Assembly: GCF_005886145.1 (NCBI RefSeq)
Contig: NZ_CP040504.1
Span: 868,001 to 932,000, forward strand
Origin: Neisseria sp. oral taxon 014 str. F0314
Lineage (GTDB): Bacteria; Pseudomonadota; Gammaproteobacteria; Burkholderiales; Neisseriaceae
Direction: 5' to 3'
Length of the DNA: 64,000 nt
The notes beneath the pieces are model-generated. The model searched no databases. It was not told the DNA's origin and saw only the letters and a program-made list of their open reading frames with translations. A program made the translations under genes and the position numbers. Position 1 is the stretch's first letter. Every line of letters starts with the position of its first letter. Shown piece after piece: positions 53,030 to 62,410 of this stretch.

Positions 53030-53683
53030 ATGACCAACAACGCATTGACCATCGCCCTGTCCAAAGGGCGCATATTTGAAGAAACCCTGCCGCTCTTGGC
53101 CGCCGCGGGCATCGTTCCCGCCGAGGAGCCTGAAAAATCGCGCAAACTGATTATCGGCACCAATCGGGACAACATCCGCCTCGTCATCGTCCGCGCCACC
53201 GACGTGCCGACTTACGTCCAATACGGCGCGGCAGACTTCGGCATTGCGGGCAAAGACGTTTTAATCGAACACGGCGGCAGCGGGCTTTATCAGCCGCTGG
53301 ATTTGCAGATTGCCAAATGCCGCATGATGGTCGCCGTCCGCAAGGGTTTCGACTACGCCGCCGCCTCGCAACCCGGCAGCCGCCTGCGCATCGCGACAAA
53401 ATACCCCGACATCGCCGCCGAGCATTTCGCCGCCAAAGGCGTGCATGTGGACATCATCAAGCTGTACGGCTCGATGGAACTCGCGCCGCTGGTCGGCCTG
53501 AGCGACGCCATCGTCGATTTGGTGTCCACCGGCAATACGCTCAAAGCCAACGGCCTCGAAGCGGTCGAACACATCGCCGATATTTCCAGCCGGCTGGTGG
53601 TCAACAAAGCCGCACTGAAAACCAAACACGCGCTGCTGGAGCCGATTATTCAGGCGTTCGGCAGCGTGGTAAACAAGGAGTGA
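53030..53683 (+). CDS. hisG: ATP phosphoribosyltransferase, short form
   Basis: This 217-residue short-form HisG catalyses the first step of histidine synthesis (ATP plus PRPP). It has [36 protein letters not shown] and the PRPP-binding [17 protein letters not shown]. Short forms lack the C-terminal regulatory domain and need HisZ, presumably encoded elsewhere. The gap to the GIY-YIG gene (91 bp) holds a DUS pair. Confidence 0.96.
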   Translation: MTNNALTIALSKGRIFEETLPLLAAAGIVPAEEPEKSRKLIIGTNRDNIRLVIVRATDVPTYVQYGAADFGIAGKDVLIEHGGSGLYQPLDLQIAKCRMMVAVRKGFDYAAASQPGSRLRIATKYPDIAAEHFAAKGVHVDIIKLYGSMELAPLVGLSDAIVDLVSTGNTLKANGLEAVEHIADISSRLVVNKAALKTKHALLEPIIQAFGSVVNKE

Positions 53684-53774
53684 AACCGATGGTTTCAGAC
53701 GGCCTGCCGGCTTTCCGTCAGACAGGCCGTCTGAAAAATCCGACTTGCTGTAACCGACACAGGAGATACTTGAA

Positions 53775-54599
53775 ATGGCTGCAAAAATAAAAAAATTTTC
53801 AGATTCAACCCTTTCCGTATTAAATAACGGCGAGCGTCGATTTTACGTCTATTGTCTGACCGACCTGAAAAAAGACAAAATCCTCTACATCGGCAAAGGC
53901 TGCGACAACCGCATCTTCGAGCACGAACAGGCCGCGCGTTCGCAAGACGGCGACCTCGGCGACATTGACGTGCCGGAACGCAAAACCATCGCCAAATGCA
54001 AGAAACTCGGCCGCCATATCATCAGCTATCATCTGACCGAAGCCGAAGCACAGGCCGCCGAGACGACCCTGATTCATTTCGTCAAATCCGTTGTCGACAA
54101 AAAATTCAAAAACAAATCTGCCGGATGCGGCGCAGGCAGCATCAGCGCGGAAGAACTCGACAGCCGCTTCAAATTCAAACCCTGCCCGCTTGACAGCCTT
54201 AATCCCGACGGCCTGATTCTCGCCGTCAAAATCCAAGACGCTTTAGACTTGGATACCGACGAAGAAGCGGACTACAGCTTCGACAACCAAGACGATGCCA
54301 ACCTCAAATCGCGCACGTTGGGCAACTGGGTTATCGGCAAAGATGCCGCGTCAAAAGTGAAATACATTATCGGCATTCACACCGGCCTGCAAAACGCCGT
54401 CGTCAGCGCATATGAAGTGGACGGTTTCGAAACGCTTGAAGAAACCAAAAACGGCAGAAAACAAACCCGTTACCGTTTCCATACCGCCTCGTCCAGCAAA
54501 AAAGTGTTGGCCAAACTCGGCCTGCAACAAAAATGCCTGCCCGACTTGAAATTCGGCAGCGGTTCGGAAAAGGCTTATATCAGGCCGAAGGCGGATTAA
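53775..54599 (+). CDS. GIY-YIG nuclease-domain protein (LEM-3-like)
   Basis: This 274-residue protein has an N-terminal GIY-YIG domain: FYVYCLTD (Tyr24, Tyr26) and ILYIGKG (residues 36-42), then Arg45 and Glu49 ([10 protein letters not shown]). This version resembles the LEM-3/Ankle1-type GIY-YIG domain. The C-terminal half ([20 protein letters not shown], then GLQKCLP-like end) may be a separate fold. It lies between hisG and hisD but has no histidine role that I know. GGAGATAC precedes the ATG. Confidence 0.85.
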   Translation: MAAKIKKFSDSTLSVLNNGERRFYVYCLTDLKKDKILYIGKGCDNRIFEHEQAARSQDGDLGDIDVPERKTIAKCKKLGRHIISYHLTEAEAQAAETTLIHFVKSVVDKKFKNKSAGCGAGSISAEELDSRFKFKPCPLDSLNPDGLILAVKIQDALDLDTDEEADYSFDNQDDANLKSRTLGNWVIGKDAASKVKYIIGIHTGLQNAVVSAYEVDGFETLEETKNGRKQTRYRFHTASSSKKVLAKLGLQQKCLPDLKFGSGSEKAYIRPKAD

Positions 54600-54783
54600 A
54601 GCGGTTTTCAGACGGCCTCAGGCCTATCCGCCGCCACATTTTGCCTCCCCGCCGTCCGTTGCGGAAAAACGGGGAGGCGGCTTTGCCGCAACAAACAATC
54701 ATGCACCGACACCCATCGACAGGAATAAGAATCCGGTTCGTCAAACCGCCCTCCCCCCACAGAAACAGAGAGAATCCCAAATC

Positions 54784-56076
54784 ATGAAAAAACTCAACAC
54801 CCAATCGCCCGATTTCCAAGCCGAACTCAAAGCCCTGCTGGCCTTTGAAACCGCGCAGAATCCCGAAATCGACCGCATCGTCGCCGACATCTGCGCCGAC
54901 GTGCAAAAGCGCGGCGATTCGGCGCTCATCGAATACACCAACCGCTTCGACGGCACGTCCGCCCAAACCATAACCGACCTCATCCTCACTCAAGACGATT
55001 TACAGGCCGCGTTTGAGCGTTTGCAGTCCGAAATTCAAACCGCCTTGAAAACCGCCGCCGCACGGGTCGAAAGCTACCACCAACGCCAAAAAATGGAATC
55101 GTGGACGTATGAGGACGAAGACGGTACGCTGTTGGGACAACAAATTACACCGCTTGACCGCGTCGGCATTTACGTCCCCGGCGGCAAAGCGGCGTATCCG
55201 AGTTCCGTCATCATGAACGCCATGCCCGCCCATGTCGCAGGCGTGAAAGAAATCATCATGGTCGTCCCCACGCCCAAAGGCGAACGCAACGACATCGTAC
55301 TTGCCGCCGCCTTCGTTGCGGGCGTTACTAAAGTCTTCACCGTCGGCGGTGCGCAGGCGGTTGCCGCCCTCGCCTACGGCACTGAGTCCGTACCGCAGGT
55401 CGATAAAATCACCGGCCCAGGCAACGCTTTCGTCGCCGCCGCCAAACGCCGCGTGTTCGGCGTAGTCGGTATCGACATGGTGGCGGGGCCGTCTGAAATC
55501 CTCGTTATCGCCGACGGCACCACGCCCGCCGACTGGGTGGCGATGGATTTGTTCAGCCAAGCCGAACACGACGAAATCGCCCAAGCCATCCTCATCGGCA
55601 CGTCGCAGCCTTATCTCGACGAAGTCCAAGCCGCCATGAACCGCCTCATCGAAACCATGCCCCGCCGCGACATCATCGAAGCCTCGCTCGGCAACAGGGG
55701 CGCGATGATACTCGCCAAAGACTTGGACGAAGCCTGCGAAATCGCCAACTACATCTCCCCCGAACACTTGGAATTGTCGGTAGAAAACCCACAGGAATGG
55801 GCGAAAAAAATCCGCCACGCCGGCGCGATTTTCATGGGTCGCTACACCAGCGAAAGCCTCGGCGACTACTGCGCCGGCCCCAACCACGTCCTGCCCACCA
55901 GCCGCACCGCCCGCTTCTCCTCGCCGCTGGGCACTTACGACTTCCAAAAACGCTCCAGCCTGATTCAAGTCTCCGAACAAGGCGCGCAGAAACTGGGGAA
56001 AATCGCCAGCGTGTTGGCACACGGCGAAAGCCTGACCGCCCACGCGCGCTCTGCCGAATTGCGTTTGAAAGACTGA
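54784..56076 (+). CDS. hisD: Histidinol dehydrogenase
   Basis: This 430-residue enzyme does the last two oxidations to L-histidine with NAD and Zn. Family segments are [20 protein letters not shown] near residue 120, [56 protein letters not shown] (metal-binding Gln/His) and [14 protein letters not shown]. It lies 184 bp after the GIY-YIG gene, a gap with a DUS. Standard length. Confidence 0.97.
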   Translation: MKKLNTQSPDFQAELKALLAFETAQNPEIDRIVADICADVQKRGDSALIEYTNRFDGTSAQTITDLILTQDDLQAAFERLQSEIQTALKTAAARVESYHQRQKMESWTYEDEDGTLLGQQITPLDRVGIYVPGGKAAYPSSVIMNAMPAHVAGVKEIIMVVPTPKGERNDIVLAAAFVAGVTKVFTVGGAQAVAALAYGTESVPQVDKITGPGNAFVAAAKRRVFGVVGIDMVAGPSEILVIADGTTPADWVAMDLFSQAEHDEIAQAILIGTSQPYLDEVQAAMNRLIETMPRRDIIEASLGNRGAMILAKDLDEACEIANYISPEHLELSVENPQEWAKKIRHAGAIFMGRYTSESLGDYCAGPNHVLPTSRTARFSSPLGTYDFQKRSSLIQVSEQGAQKLGKIASVLAHGESLTAHARSAELRLKD

Positions 56077-56243
56077 TTCGGGGACGCAACTTGCCGCGAG
56101 GCCGTCTGAAAAACACGTTCCGGTAATTCGGAACAGGCTTTCTGACGGCCTCGCGGCATTTTTTCGGCATTTCAAACGGATGTCGCCGCCCCGCCGTTTC
56201 CATACGGGCGGAACGGAATATATAGTGGAAACACCAGAAATAA

Positions 56244-56272
56244 AGGCCGTCTGAAATCTTTTCAGACGGCCT
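56244..56272. terminator. DUS hairpin between convergent hisD and aldo/keto reductase genes
   Basis: AGGCCGTCTGAA and its inverted copy with a short loop; serves both genes. Confidence 0.75.
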
Positions 56273-56283
56273 CAAACACTGCG

Positions 56284-57126
56284 TTACTCCACATCCAGCG
56301 GTACCCGGCGTTCAGGTACCGGAAAGGCGCGGTTCAGCAGCGCCAGCTGTTCGTCCGACAGCTTTATCTGCAAACAGGCGGCCAGTTCCTTCATGTGCGC
56401 CAGCTTGCCGGTACGCGGAATCGACACCATGTTTTCCTGCGCCAGCGCAAAACAGAGCAGTACTTGGCAGCCGCTGATGCCCTGCTCCTGCGCCACCTGC
56501 CTAACCGCGGGGCTGTCTATCAGCCCGCTGCGCAGCCCGCCCGCCTGCGCCAGCGGGCAATAGGCCATCGTCGGAATGCCGCGTTCGTCCTGATAGGGTT
56601 TCAACACGACTTCGATACCGCGCGAACCTAAGTGATACAGCACCTGGTTGGTCCGGCATCTGCCGCCGCCGTCGGTATCCTCCAGCAACTCCTGCATATC
56701 TTCCAGATCAAAATTCGACACGCCCCACGATTTGATTTTGCCCTTCGCCGCGGCCGCCTCCAGCGCGTCCACCGTTTCCTGAAGCGGCGTGCTGCCGCGC
56801 CAGTGGTAGAGGTACATATCCAGATAATCGGTTTGCAGCGCCTTGAGCGAAGCGTCGAGGCTCTGCTCCAGACGGCGGCGGCCGGCATTGGCGGGCAATA
56901 CTTTGGAAACCAGATAGATTTCCTCGCGCGCAAACGGTTTGACGGCTTCGCCGACCAAACGCTCCGAGCGGCCGCCGCCGTAAAGTTCCGCCGTGTCGAT
57001 AATCGTGATGCCCTGCTCCAATCCATAGCGCAGTGCGGCGATTTCCTCCAAACGCGTTTCCGGACGGTCGCCCAAGCACCATGTCCCCATTCCCAATCTG
57101 CCGTGTCGCAATATGCCGTCTGCCAT
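56284..57126 (-). CDS. Aldo/keto reductase
   Basis: This 280-residue NADPH-dependent oxidoreductase has the catalytic tetrad: Asp44 and Tyr49 (TIIDTAELYGGGRSERLVGE), Lys75 (YLVSKVLPAN) and His108 (DMYLYHWRGS). Substrate unknown. AAAGGAG precedes the ATG. Its upstream region carries a promoter and a ~90-nt leader with terminator that matches one ahead of the TonB receptor gene, suggesting shared control. Confidence 0.93.
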   Translation of the reverse strand: MADGILRHGRLGMGTWCLGDRPETRLEEIAALRYGLEQGITIIDTAELYGGGRSERLVGEAVKPFAREEIYLVSKVLPANAGRRRLEQSLDASLKALQTDYLDMYLYHWRGSTPLQETVDALEAAAAKGKIKSWGVSNFDLEDMQELLEDTDGGGRCRTNQVLYHLGSRGIEVVLKPYQDERGIPTMAYCPLAQAGGLRSGLIDSPAVRQVAQEQGISGCQVLLCFALAQENMVSIPRTGKLAHMKELAACLQIKLSDEQLALLNRAFPVPERRVPLDVE

Positions 57127-57199
57127 CGCCCTGCTCCTTTCAGTCCTGTGAAAATCCGTTCCGTTCGGACGGAACCCGGTATATTCGATTCAGACGGCC

Positions 57200-57325
57200 A
57201 AAAAAAGTTGCCTGTGGGCAGGAGGGCACCAAGGCAACAATTATCCAAAGAAAGTATATTTAGCTATAAAGTCTAGTAACCGTCTAGCTATAAAGAACTA
57301 TATTATAAAACTTGCCTGATTGCAA
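57200..57325 (-). promoter_or_regulatory. Promoter, ~90-nt leader and intrinsic terminator ahead of aldo/keto reductase
   Basis: On the minus strand: -35 TTGCAA (57325-57320), 17 bp, -10 TATAGT (57302-57297). The transcribed leader has TAGCTATAAAG-type repeats (plus strand 57261-57271 and 57285-57295), then a GTTGCC...GGCAAC hairpin (57238-57207) and seven T (to 57200). The gene ATG lies 74 nt further. The same plan occurs at 62411-62536. It is either an attenuator or a small RNA gene. Confidence 0.62.
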
Positions 57326-57334
57326 CTGTTTTTA

Positions 57335-59026
57335 TTATTCATCCAATACCAGTTTCTGCTCAAACAGTTTTTTGATTTCAGATTGATGGCTGATACCGAT
57401 GACGAGGGTGTCGGGTAAAGCACGTTTGAGGATTTGCATCAGCGCCAATGCGGATTCGCCGTCGAGCTGGTTGGTGGCTTCGTCGAGGAACAGGATTTGC
57501 GGTTTGTGCAGCAGCGCGCGGGCGAGGCTGAGGCGTTGCTGTTCGCCACCGGAGAGGATGCCGTGCCATTCGTATGGTTCGTCTAAATTATCTTTCAGGC
57601 GGCCTAGCCCGACTTGTTCCAAGGTCGTCTGAATAAGTCGGTCGTCTTGGCAGGTGGGGTGGGGATAGCTGACGGTATGGCGCAGGGTGTCGGCGGGGAG
57701 GTAGGGGCGTTGGGGCAGGAAGAGGAGGCTGCCGTCGAGGGCGAAGCTGCCTTGGTAATACGGCCATAAGCCTGCAAGGGCGCGCAGCAGGGTGGATTTG
57801 CCGATGCCGCTTCTGCCCTCGAGCAATACCCATTCGGGGGCGTGGGCTTCGAGGTTGATGTCGGTGAGCAGGGGGCTGCCGGTTTGGGTGTGGACGGTGA
57901 GGTTTTGCAGGACGAGGATGCCGCTTTGGCGGCGGTTGTTTAAAGTCAGGGCGGGTGCGGACGTTGGGCGGGCGGCGCTTCTGCCTTCTTGTTCTATTTG
58001 TTCCAATGCCGTCTGAAAACCGGAGAGGCGTTCGACAACTGCCGCCCATTCGATGAGGCGGCGGTAGGAATCGGTAAACCAGCCGAAGCTGTCTTGGACG
58101 CGGGCAAACGATGTGCGGGTCTGCATCATGTCGCCGAAGGTCATGGTTTTGGCGAGGTACATGGGCAGAGTGGCGAGGATGGGGATGAAGATGCTGATGC
58201 GCACGTAGGTCGCCCAGAAGGTTTCTTGGCGGAATTCGCAGTTGGTGAGCCGCCGCCAGTTGTCGCGGATGCGGAGGTAACGTTGTTTCAGACGGCCTGT
58301 TTCGGCTTCGCCGCCGTTGTAGAAGGCGATTTGTTCGGCGTGGTCGCGCACGCGCAGGAGGGCGGCGCGGTAGTCGGCTTCGCGGTGCTGGCGGTCGATG
58401 TTGAGGTTTTTGAGTTTGCGGCCGACGAGGTGGGCAATCAGGGTGCTGATGACGGAATAAATCAGGGCAACCCAGACGAGGTAGCCGTGTATGGTGATGT
58501 CGCGCCCGCCGATGTTGAAGGTCTGCACGCCGGAGAGCGTCCACAATACGGCGACGAACGCGCTGAATTTGGCAATATTATTGATGAAGGAGCGGAACAG
58601 TCCGATGCTTTTGTCGGCGAGGAGGTAGATGTCTTCGGCGATGCGCTGGTCGGGGTTGTCGGGTTCGCCGGTCAGGCGCAGGCGGTAGTGTTTGTGGCCT
58701 TCGAGCCAGTTTTGCTGGAATTGTTCGGTCAGGTGGGTGCGCCAGCGGAAGATGAGGCGTTTTTGCAGCCAGTCGCCGCAGACAATGCAGCCGATAATCA
58801 TCGCCATGTAGCCGAGGTATTCGACGATGAGCGCGGGCATGGACGCGCCGTCAAACGCGGCCAGCGCGTCGTAGAAGCGTTTGTCCCACGCGGCGATCCA
58901 AACGCTGATGGTGATGGAGCAAAGTGTGAAGCCGATGAGGACGGCGAGCATCAGCCATTGGATGCGCCCGTGCGCCCCCGTCCAAAAGGGGCGGGCGAGT
59001 CGGGAGAATTTTTTGAGGATGTTCAT
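57335..59026 (-). CDS. SbmA/BacA-YddA-type ABC transporter (permease-ATPase fusion)
   Basis: This 563-residue protein has an N-terminal membrane domain (about six TM helices; WTGAHGRIQWLMLAVLIGFT, FRWRTHLTEQFQQNWLEGHK, NPDQRIAEDIYLLADKSIGL) of the SbmA/BacA type. The C-terminal ATPase has Walker A GRSGIGKSTLLRALAG, signature LSGGEQQRLSLARALLHKP and Walker B ILFLDEATNQLD. Related YddA/Rv1819c-type proteins move peptides, vitamin B12 or other hydrophilic compounds. Being near a TonB receptor it may act in siderophore handling. Several DUS of the variant AGGTCGTCTGAA lie in or near the gene. Confidence 0.92.
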   Translation of the reverse strand: MNILKKFSRLARPFWTGAHGRIQWLMLAVLIGFTLCSITISVWIAAWDKRFYDALAAFDGASMPALIVEYLGYMAMIIGCIVCGDWLQKRLIFRWRTHLTEQFQQNWLEGHKHYRLRLTGEPDNPDQRIAEDIYLLADKSIGLFRSFINNIAKFSAFVAVLWTLSGVQTFNIGGRDITIHGYLVWVALIYSVISTLIAHLVGRKLKNLNIDRQHREADYRAALLRVRDHAEQIAFYNGGEAETGRLKQRYLRIRDNWRRLTNCEFRQETFWATYVRISIFIPILATLPMYLAKTMTFGDMMQTRTSFARVQDSFGWFTDSYRRLIEWAAVVERLSGFQTALEQIEQEGRSAARPTSAPALTLNNRRQSGILVLQNLTVHTQTGSPLLTDINLEAHAPEWVLLEGRSGIGKSTLLRALAGLWPYYQGSFALDGSLLFLPQRPYLPADTLRHTVSYPHPTCQDDRLIQTTLEQVGLGRLKDNLDEPYEWHGILSGGEQQRLSLARALLHKPQILFLDEATNQLDGESALALMQILKRALPDTLVIGISHQSEIKKLFEQKLVLDE

Positions 59027-59128
59027 GGATGGTGTGTTGGTACAAATAGCGGGAGGTCGTCTGAAAATCTATGTGTGCAAAATAAGATTTTGGTTAGACA
59101 CATAATAGACGACCCAAAATTCATTGAA

Positions 59129-59944
59129 TTATGAAGAATCCTTAGATCTAAGCTGTTCCAATTCCCAGCGAAGTTTTTCATTTTCTTCTGATAGCCTGTT
59201 ATATTCCAAGTTTTCTTGTTCCCGATGTAAATGAAATTCTTTTTCCCTTTCTTGTCGCATATCATTTTCTACTTGTTGGGCTTGATACGAAATATATTCA
59301 ATTCTGTCTTGTAGTTCAGCTATTTCCTTGTTCAAATTTTCAATTTTTTTCTGATAATCCGAATGAATACTTCCTATTTCATCACTATGTAATTTGTTCA
59401 TTTCCTCTATTCTATTATTATAGTTTTTTGAAAGCCTACCCATCTCTGCTAATAAATTACGCAACTCATCATCCCTATCGCGTAATTGATCGGCAAAGCT
59501 TCTATCAGTAGTATTTTGATTCTGTAGGTTTCTATATTCTCGTTCTTCTATTTCTCTTTTTAGTTTTATTTTTCCACATTCAGATTCAAATTCCGCTTGA
59601 ATATTAAAATTCTTTTTCTTAAATGAAGAAATTATATAATTAACTTTTAGTTGTATATATGGAAATAAAATCGTATATATAGTAGTTATAAAAATAGAAA
59701 ATAGAATACTTTGCCACCAAGAAGAAATACTGAAATTTTTTTCAATCAAATTAATTTGATTATCTATCTTAATAATTCTAGTTTCTATATCTTCCTTAGA
59801 AAGGAGAAAAATACTAATTGGTTTCCAATAAATCCAGATTTTAAACACTAAGAAAGCAATTAAAAACGTAACAAATGTAGGAAGTTTTATTTTTTCTTCC
59901 TATGATTTTAAAAAATTAGATAAAAAGTCTTTTAGCATTTCCAT
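59129..59944 (-). pseudogene. AT-rich membrane-anchored coiled-coil gene interrupted by an amber codon
   Basis: The open frame from GTG 59848 to 59129 gives 239 residues: two hydrophobic segments (ISIFLL; WWQSILFSIFITTIYTILFP) and then a long coiled coil (EEREYRNLQNQNTTDRSFAD, EIAELQDRIEYISYQAQQVE). Upstream in the same frame is ATG 59944 (MEMLKDFLSNFLKS), a TAG at 59902-59900, and then codons for EEKIKLPTFVTFLIAFLVFK, which would complete a transmembrane helix. This suggests a full-length gene broken by one nonsense mutation, or a restart. Base composition is much lower in GC than its neighbours, a sign of transfer. Confidence 0.7.
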
Positions 59945-60000
59945 AATAATGCGCAAAAAATCATATGAATTTAAAAAATAATATGAATAGCAACTCATAT

Positions 60001-60032
60001 ACCATCATTCCTGTGCAAGCCGGGAATGATGG
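60001..60032. terminator. dRS3-like hairpin after TonB receptor gene
   Basis: ACCATCATTCC and GGAATGATGGT form an 11-bp perfect stem around an ATTCC(N)GGGAAT core. It looks like a degenerate neisserial dRS3-type repeat and serves as a likely terminator. Confidence 0.65.
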
Positions 60033-60047
60033 TACTACTATACTATA

Positions 60048-62261
60048 TTACATCTTCCACTTCAGGCTGAACACGGCGTTGCGCGGTTCGCCGTAGAAGC
60101 TGCCGCTGTTGGCGGCACGGCTGTATTGGTTTTCGTAGTAGCGTTTGTCGGTCAGGTTGTTGACCGCCAGCCCCAGTTGCAGGTTTTTGTTTGGGCGGTA
60201 TTGGACGTTGGTGTTCCAAATGGTGTAGCCGCCTTGCTTGATGGAGCCGGAGGAATTGGCGGTTTTGCTACTGCTCTTCAAGCCAAGACCGACCGTCCAT
60301 TTACCGTCATCCATCGGTAGAATATAGCTGGTGTAGAGACGGAACATATGTTTCGGCGTATGGCTGCTGAAGTTGTAGCCTTTTCGGCGCGATTCAACAT
60401 TGTCGCCGACGCTGTTGCGGTTGGTGCTGCGGTTGAAGGTGTAGCCTGCGTAAACCTGCCAACGGTCGGTCAGGCTGCCGGAAATTTCGGCGTCCAAGCC
60501 GCGGCTGCTTTGATCCAACGGTTCCCAATAAGGGTGCGGACGGGCATTGACGCGTTGGTTGTTGTTGTCTTTGTCGGTGCGGTAGAGGGCGACGGAAGTA
60601 TTCAGACGACCTTCGTTCCATTCGCCTTTCCAGCCGATTTCGTAGTTGCGGCCCATAATCGGCGGCAGAAGGTTGTCGTTGTAGTCGCGGTTCATCGTTT
60701 GTTTGAAGATGGATGTGTAGGCGGCGTAAACGCTTTGCTTGGGCGTGATGTCGTAAGTGATGCCGGCATAGGGGATGAAGCGGTTGCGTTTGAGCGCATA
60801 ATAGGTGCCTTCCGAGCTGTCTTTGAGGTTTCTGTCCCAATAGAGGTTGCGGTGCCAGTTGGTGTAGCGTCCGCCGACGATGACGTGCAGTTTGTCGGTA
60901 GGGTTGATGCGCGCGCCCAAACCGAAGGCGTGGGTGCGGTAGCTGCCGTTGCCGCCGCGTGACTTGGCGGTATCGGCATCCCAATCGGGTTTGGCTTTTT
61001 CGCTGCCGTTGAACGCATCCGCGTTATAGGTGCTGCCGTCGTCGAACCAGCGGTTGCCCGTATTCATCTTCTCTCTGGAATAACTGTGCATGAAGAAGAG
61101 GTCGTGGCTTTGGCCGAAGGCGAAGATGCGGCCGGTCAGGTTGTTTTGGAAAGTAAACTGGCGGCTGTCCGTGTCGTAACGGTCGAAGCTGTAAGTTTTG
61201 CCCAAACCGTCCGCGCCTATGCCGTTATCTGTGCCGCCCAGCGTGTAATATTCTTTTGAGCTGTCGCTTTTTCGCCAGTCCAGCTTGCTGCTCAGTTTCC
61301 AGTTGTCGTTGAAATAATGTTCAAATTCGGCAAAGAGGTTGTGTTTTTTCAGACGGGCTTCGTTCCAATCTGCACCGAGATAGCGGCTGCGTTTCCATTC
61401 TTTGCCGTCTGCGCGCATGGGCAGGCCGTCGGGTTCGGGCGTTTTGGTTTGGTTGAGATAGCTCGCGCCCCAAGTGAGCTTGCTGTTGTCGCCGATGTCT
61501 TTGTCCATCACGCCGTAAAGCAGGATGTCGCGGCCGCCGGATTGGTCTTGGAAGGTTTTGTTGCTGCCAATCGAGCCGACAAAGCGTCCACGCAGGCCGT
61601 GTTCCGGGCTTAAAGCGCCTGACGCGTCAAACGTGCTGCCCACTTTGCCCCATGTGTTGACCGTCAAATCAGCGGAAAGCTGGCGTTTGGAGGTCGGTTT
61701 CTTACGGACGGTGTTAATCGTGCCGCCCGGTTCGTTGTTTGCCTGCGTCAGCCCGGCTGCGCCGCGTACCACTTCGATGCGGTCGTACATCGCTATATCG
61801 GTTACGCTGGTCGGGTCGCCGGACGGACCGCCCAAGCCGAATCCGCCGGGCGAACCGATTTGAGTGGCAATGCCGTCTTCTTCAAGTTGTTCGATAAAAT
61901 AGCCGCGCGACATGAAATGCGTGCGCCCGCCGCTTTTGAAGACGTTGACGCCCGTGGCGTTTTGCAACGCGCCTTCGAGGCTGGTCACGCCTTGATCTTC
62001 AAGTTGTTTTTTGGTGATGACGCTGACGGATTGGGGAATTTCCCTCGGAGAAAGTACCAATCCCGTGGTCGAACGCATCGCGGATACGGTGTAGCTGTTT
62101 TGATTTTCGGTACGCAGGCTGCGGTTTTTGCCGACCACATTGACCTGCTTTAATTCGACCTGCTGCACTTCTTCAGCGGCGTGAACAGCTTGCGGCAGCG
62201 CGGCAAGACAGAACGCCAAGGAGCTGAGTTTGAAAAGTGTCTCTTTATTTGTATTGTTCAT
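60048..62261 (-). CDS. TonB-dependent siderophore receptor
   Basis: This 737-residue outer-membrane receptor has a signal peptide (LSSLAFCLAALPQAVHA), a plug domain (SVITKKQLEDQGVTSLEGAL, GVNVFKSGGRTHFMSRGYFI) and a 22-strand beta-barrel. YDRIEVVRGAAGLTQANNEP and GGTINTVRKKPTSKRQ mark the plug end. YGMVAYTSIFKQ-like motif positions (VYAAYTSIFKQTMNRDYNDN) match FpvA/FhuE/ferric-siderophore receptors. It should import a hydroxamate- or ferrioxamine-type xenosiderophore; the exact ligand is unknown. The C-terminus ends FSLKWKM, without the usual terminal aromatic. Confidence 0.93.
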   Translation of the reverse strand: MNNTNKETLFKLSSLAFCLAALPQAVHAAEEVQQVELKQVNVVGKNRSLRTENQNSYTVSAMRSTTGLVLSPREIPQSVSVITKKQLEDQGVTSLEGALQNATGVNVFKSGGRTHFMSRGYFIEQLEEDGIATQIGSPGGFGLGGPSGDPTSVTDIAMYDRIEVVRGAAGLTQANNEPGGTINTVRKKPTSKRQLSADLTVNTWGKVGSTFDASGALSPEHGLRGRFVGSIGSNKTFQDQSGGRDILLYGVMDKDIGDNSKLTWGASYLNQTKTPEPDGLPMRADGKEWKRSRYLGADWNEARLKKHNLFAEFEHYFNDNWKLSSKLDWRKSDSSKEYYTLGGTDNGIGADGLGKTYSFDRYDTDSRQFTFQNNLTGRIFAFGQSHDLFFMHSYSREKMNTGNRWFDDGSTYNADAFNGSEKAKPDWDADTAKSRGGNGSYRTHAFGLGARINPTDKLHVIVGGRYTNWHRNLYWDRNLKDSSEGTYYALKRNRFIPYAGITYDITPKQSVYAAYTSIFKQTMNRDYNDNLLPPIMGRNYEIGWKGEWNEGRLNTSVALYRTDKDNNNQRVNARPHPYWEPLDQSSRGLDAEISGSLTDRWQVYAGYTFNRSTNRNSVGDNVESRRKGYNFSSHTPKHMFRLYTSYILPMDDGKWTVGLGLKSSSKTANSSGSIKQGGYTIWNTNVQYRPNKNLQLGLAVNNLTDKRYYENQYSRAANSGSFYGEPRNAVFSLKWKM

Positions 62262-62307
62262 TTGATTGATCCCGGATAAAGCTGTTGTCGTAAAATGTTT
62301 ATTTTTA

Positions 62308-62345
62308 TTTGATATTTATAACCATAAAAACTATAAATATTCAAA
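62308..62345. promoter_or_regulatory. Near-palindromic AT-rich operator candidate ahead of TonB receptor
   Basis: TTTGATATTTATA and TATAAATATTCAAA are inverted copies apart from one extra base. It lies 47 bp upstream of the ATG. It could be a Fur or AraC-type regulator site; no clear Fur consensus is seen. Confidence 0.45.
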
Positions 62346-62410
62346 GTATTAGGTTTTTCAGACGACCTGCGTCAGATAAAACGAATAAAATTCATCAAAT
62401 CCTTTCAGAT

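Noticed and set aside
52279..53199. 306-residue minus ORF
   Set aside because: Antisense shadow of the SCO1-type gene and start of hisG.
55000..56175. 391-residue minus ORF
   Set aside because: Antisense shadow of hisD.
56215..56240. TATAGTGGA near 56220 as a Correia element end
   Set aside because: Only nine bases match and no partner inverted repeat is seen.
57588..58544. 318-residue Pro/Arg-rich minus ORF
   Set aside because: Frame shadow of the ABC transporter, which has full permease and ATPase motifs.
60348..60984. About 200-residue ORFs on both strands
   Set aside because: Shadows of the TonB receptor beta-barrel region.
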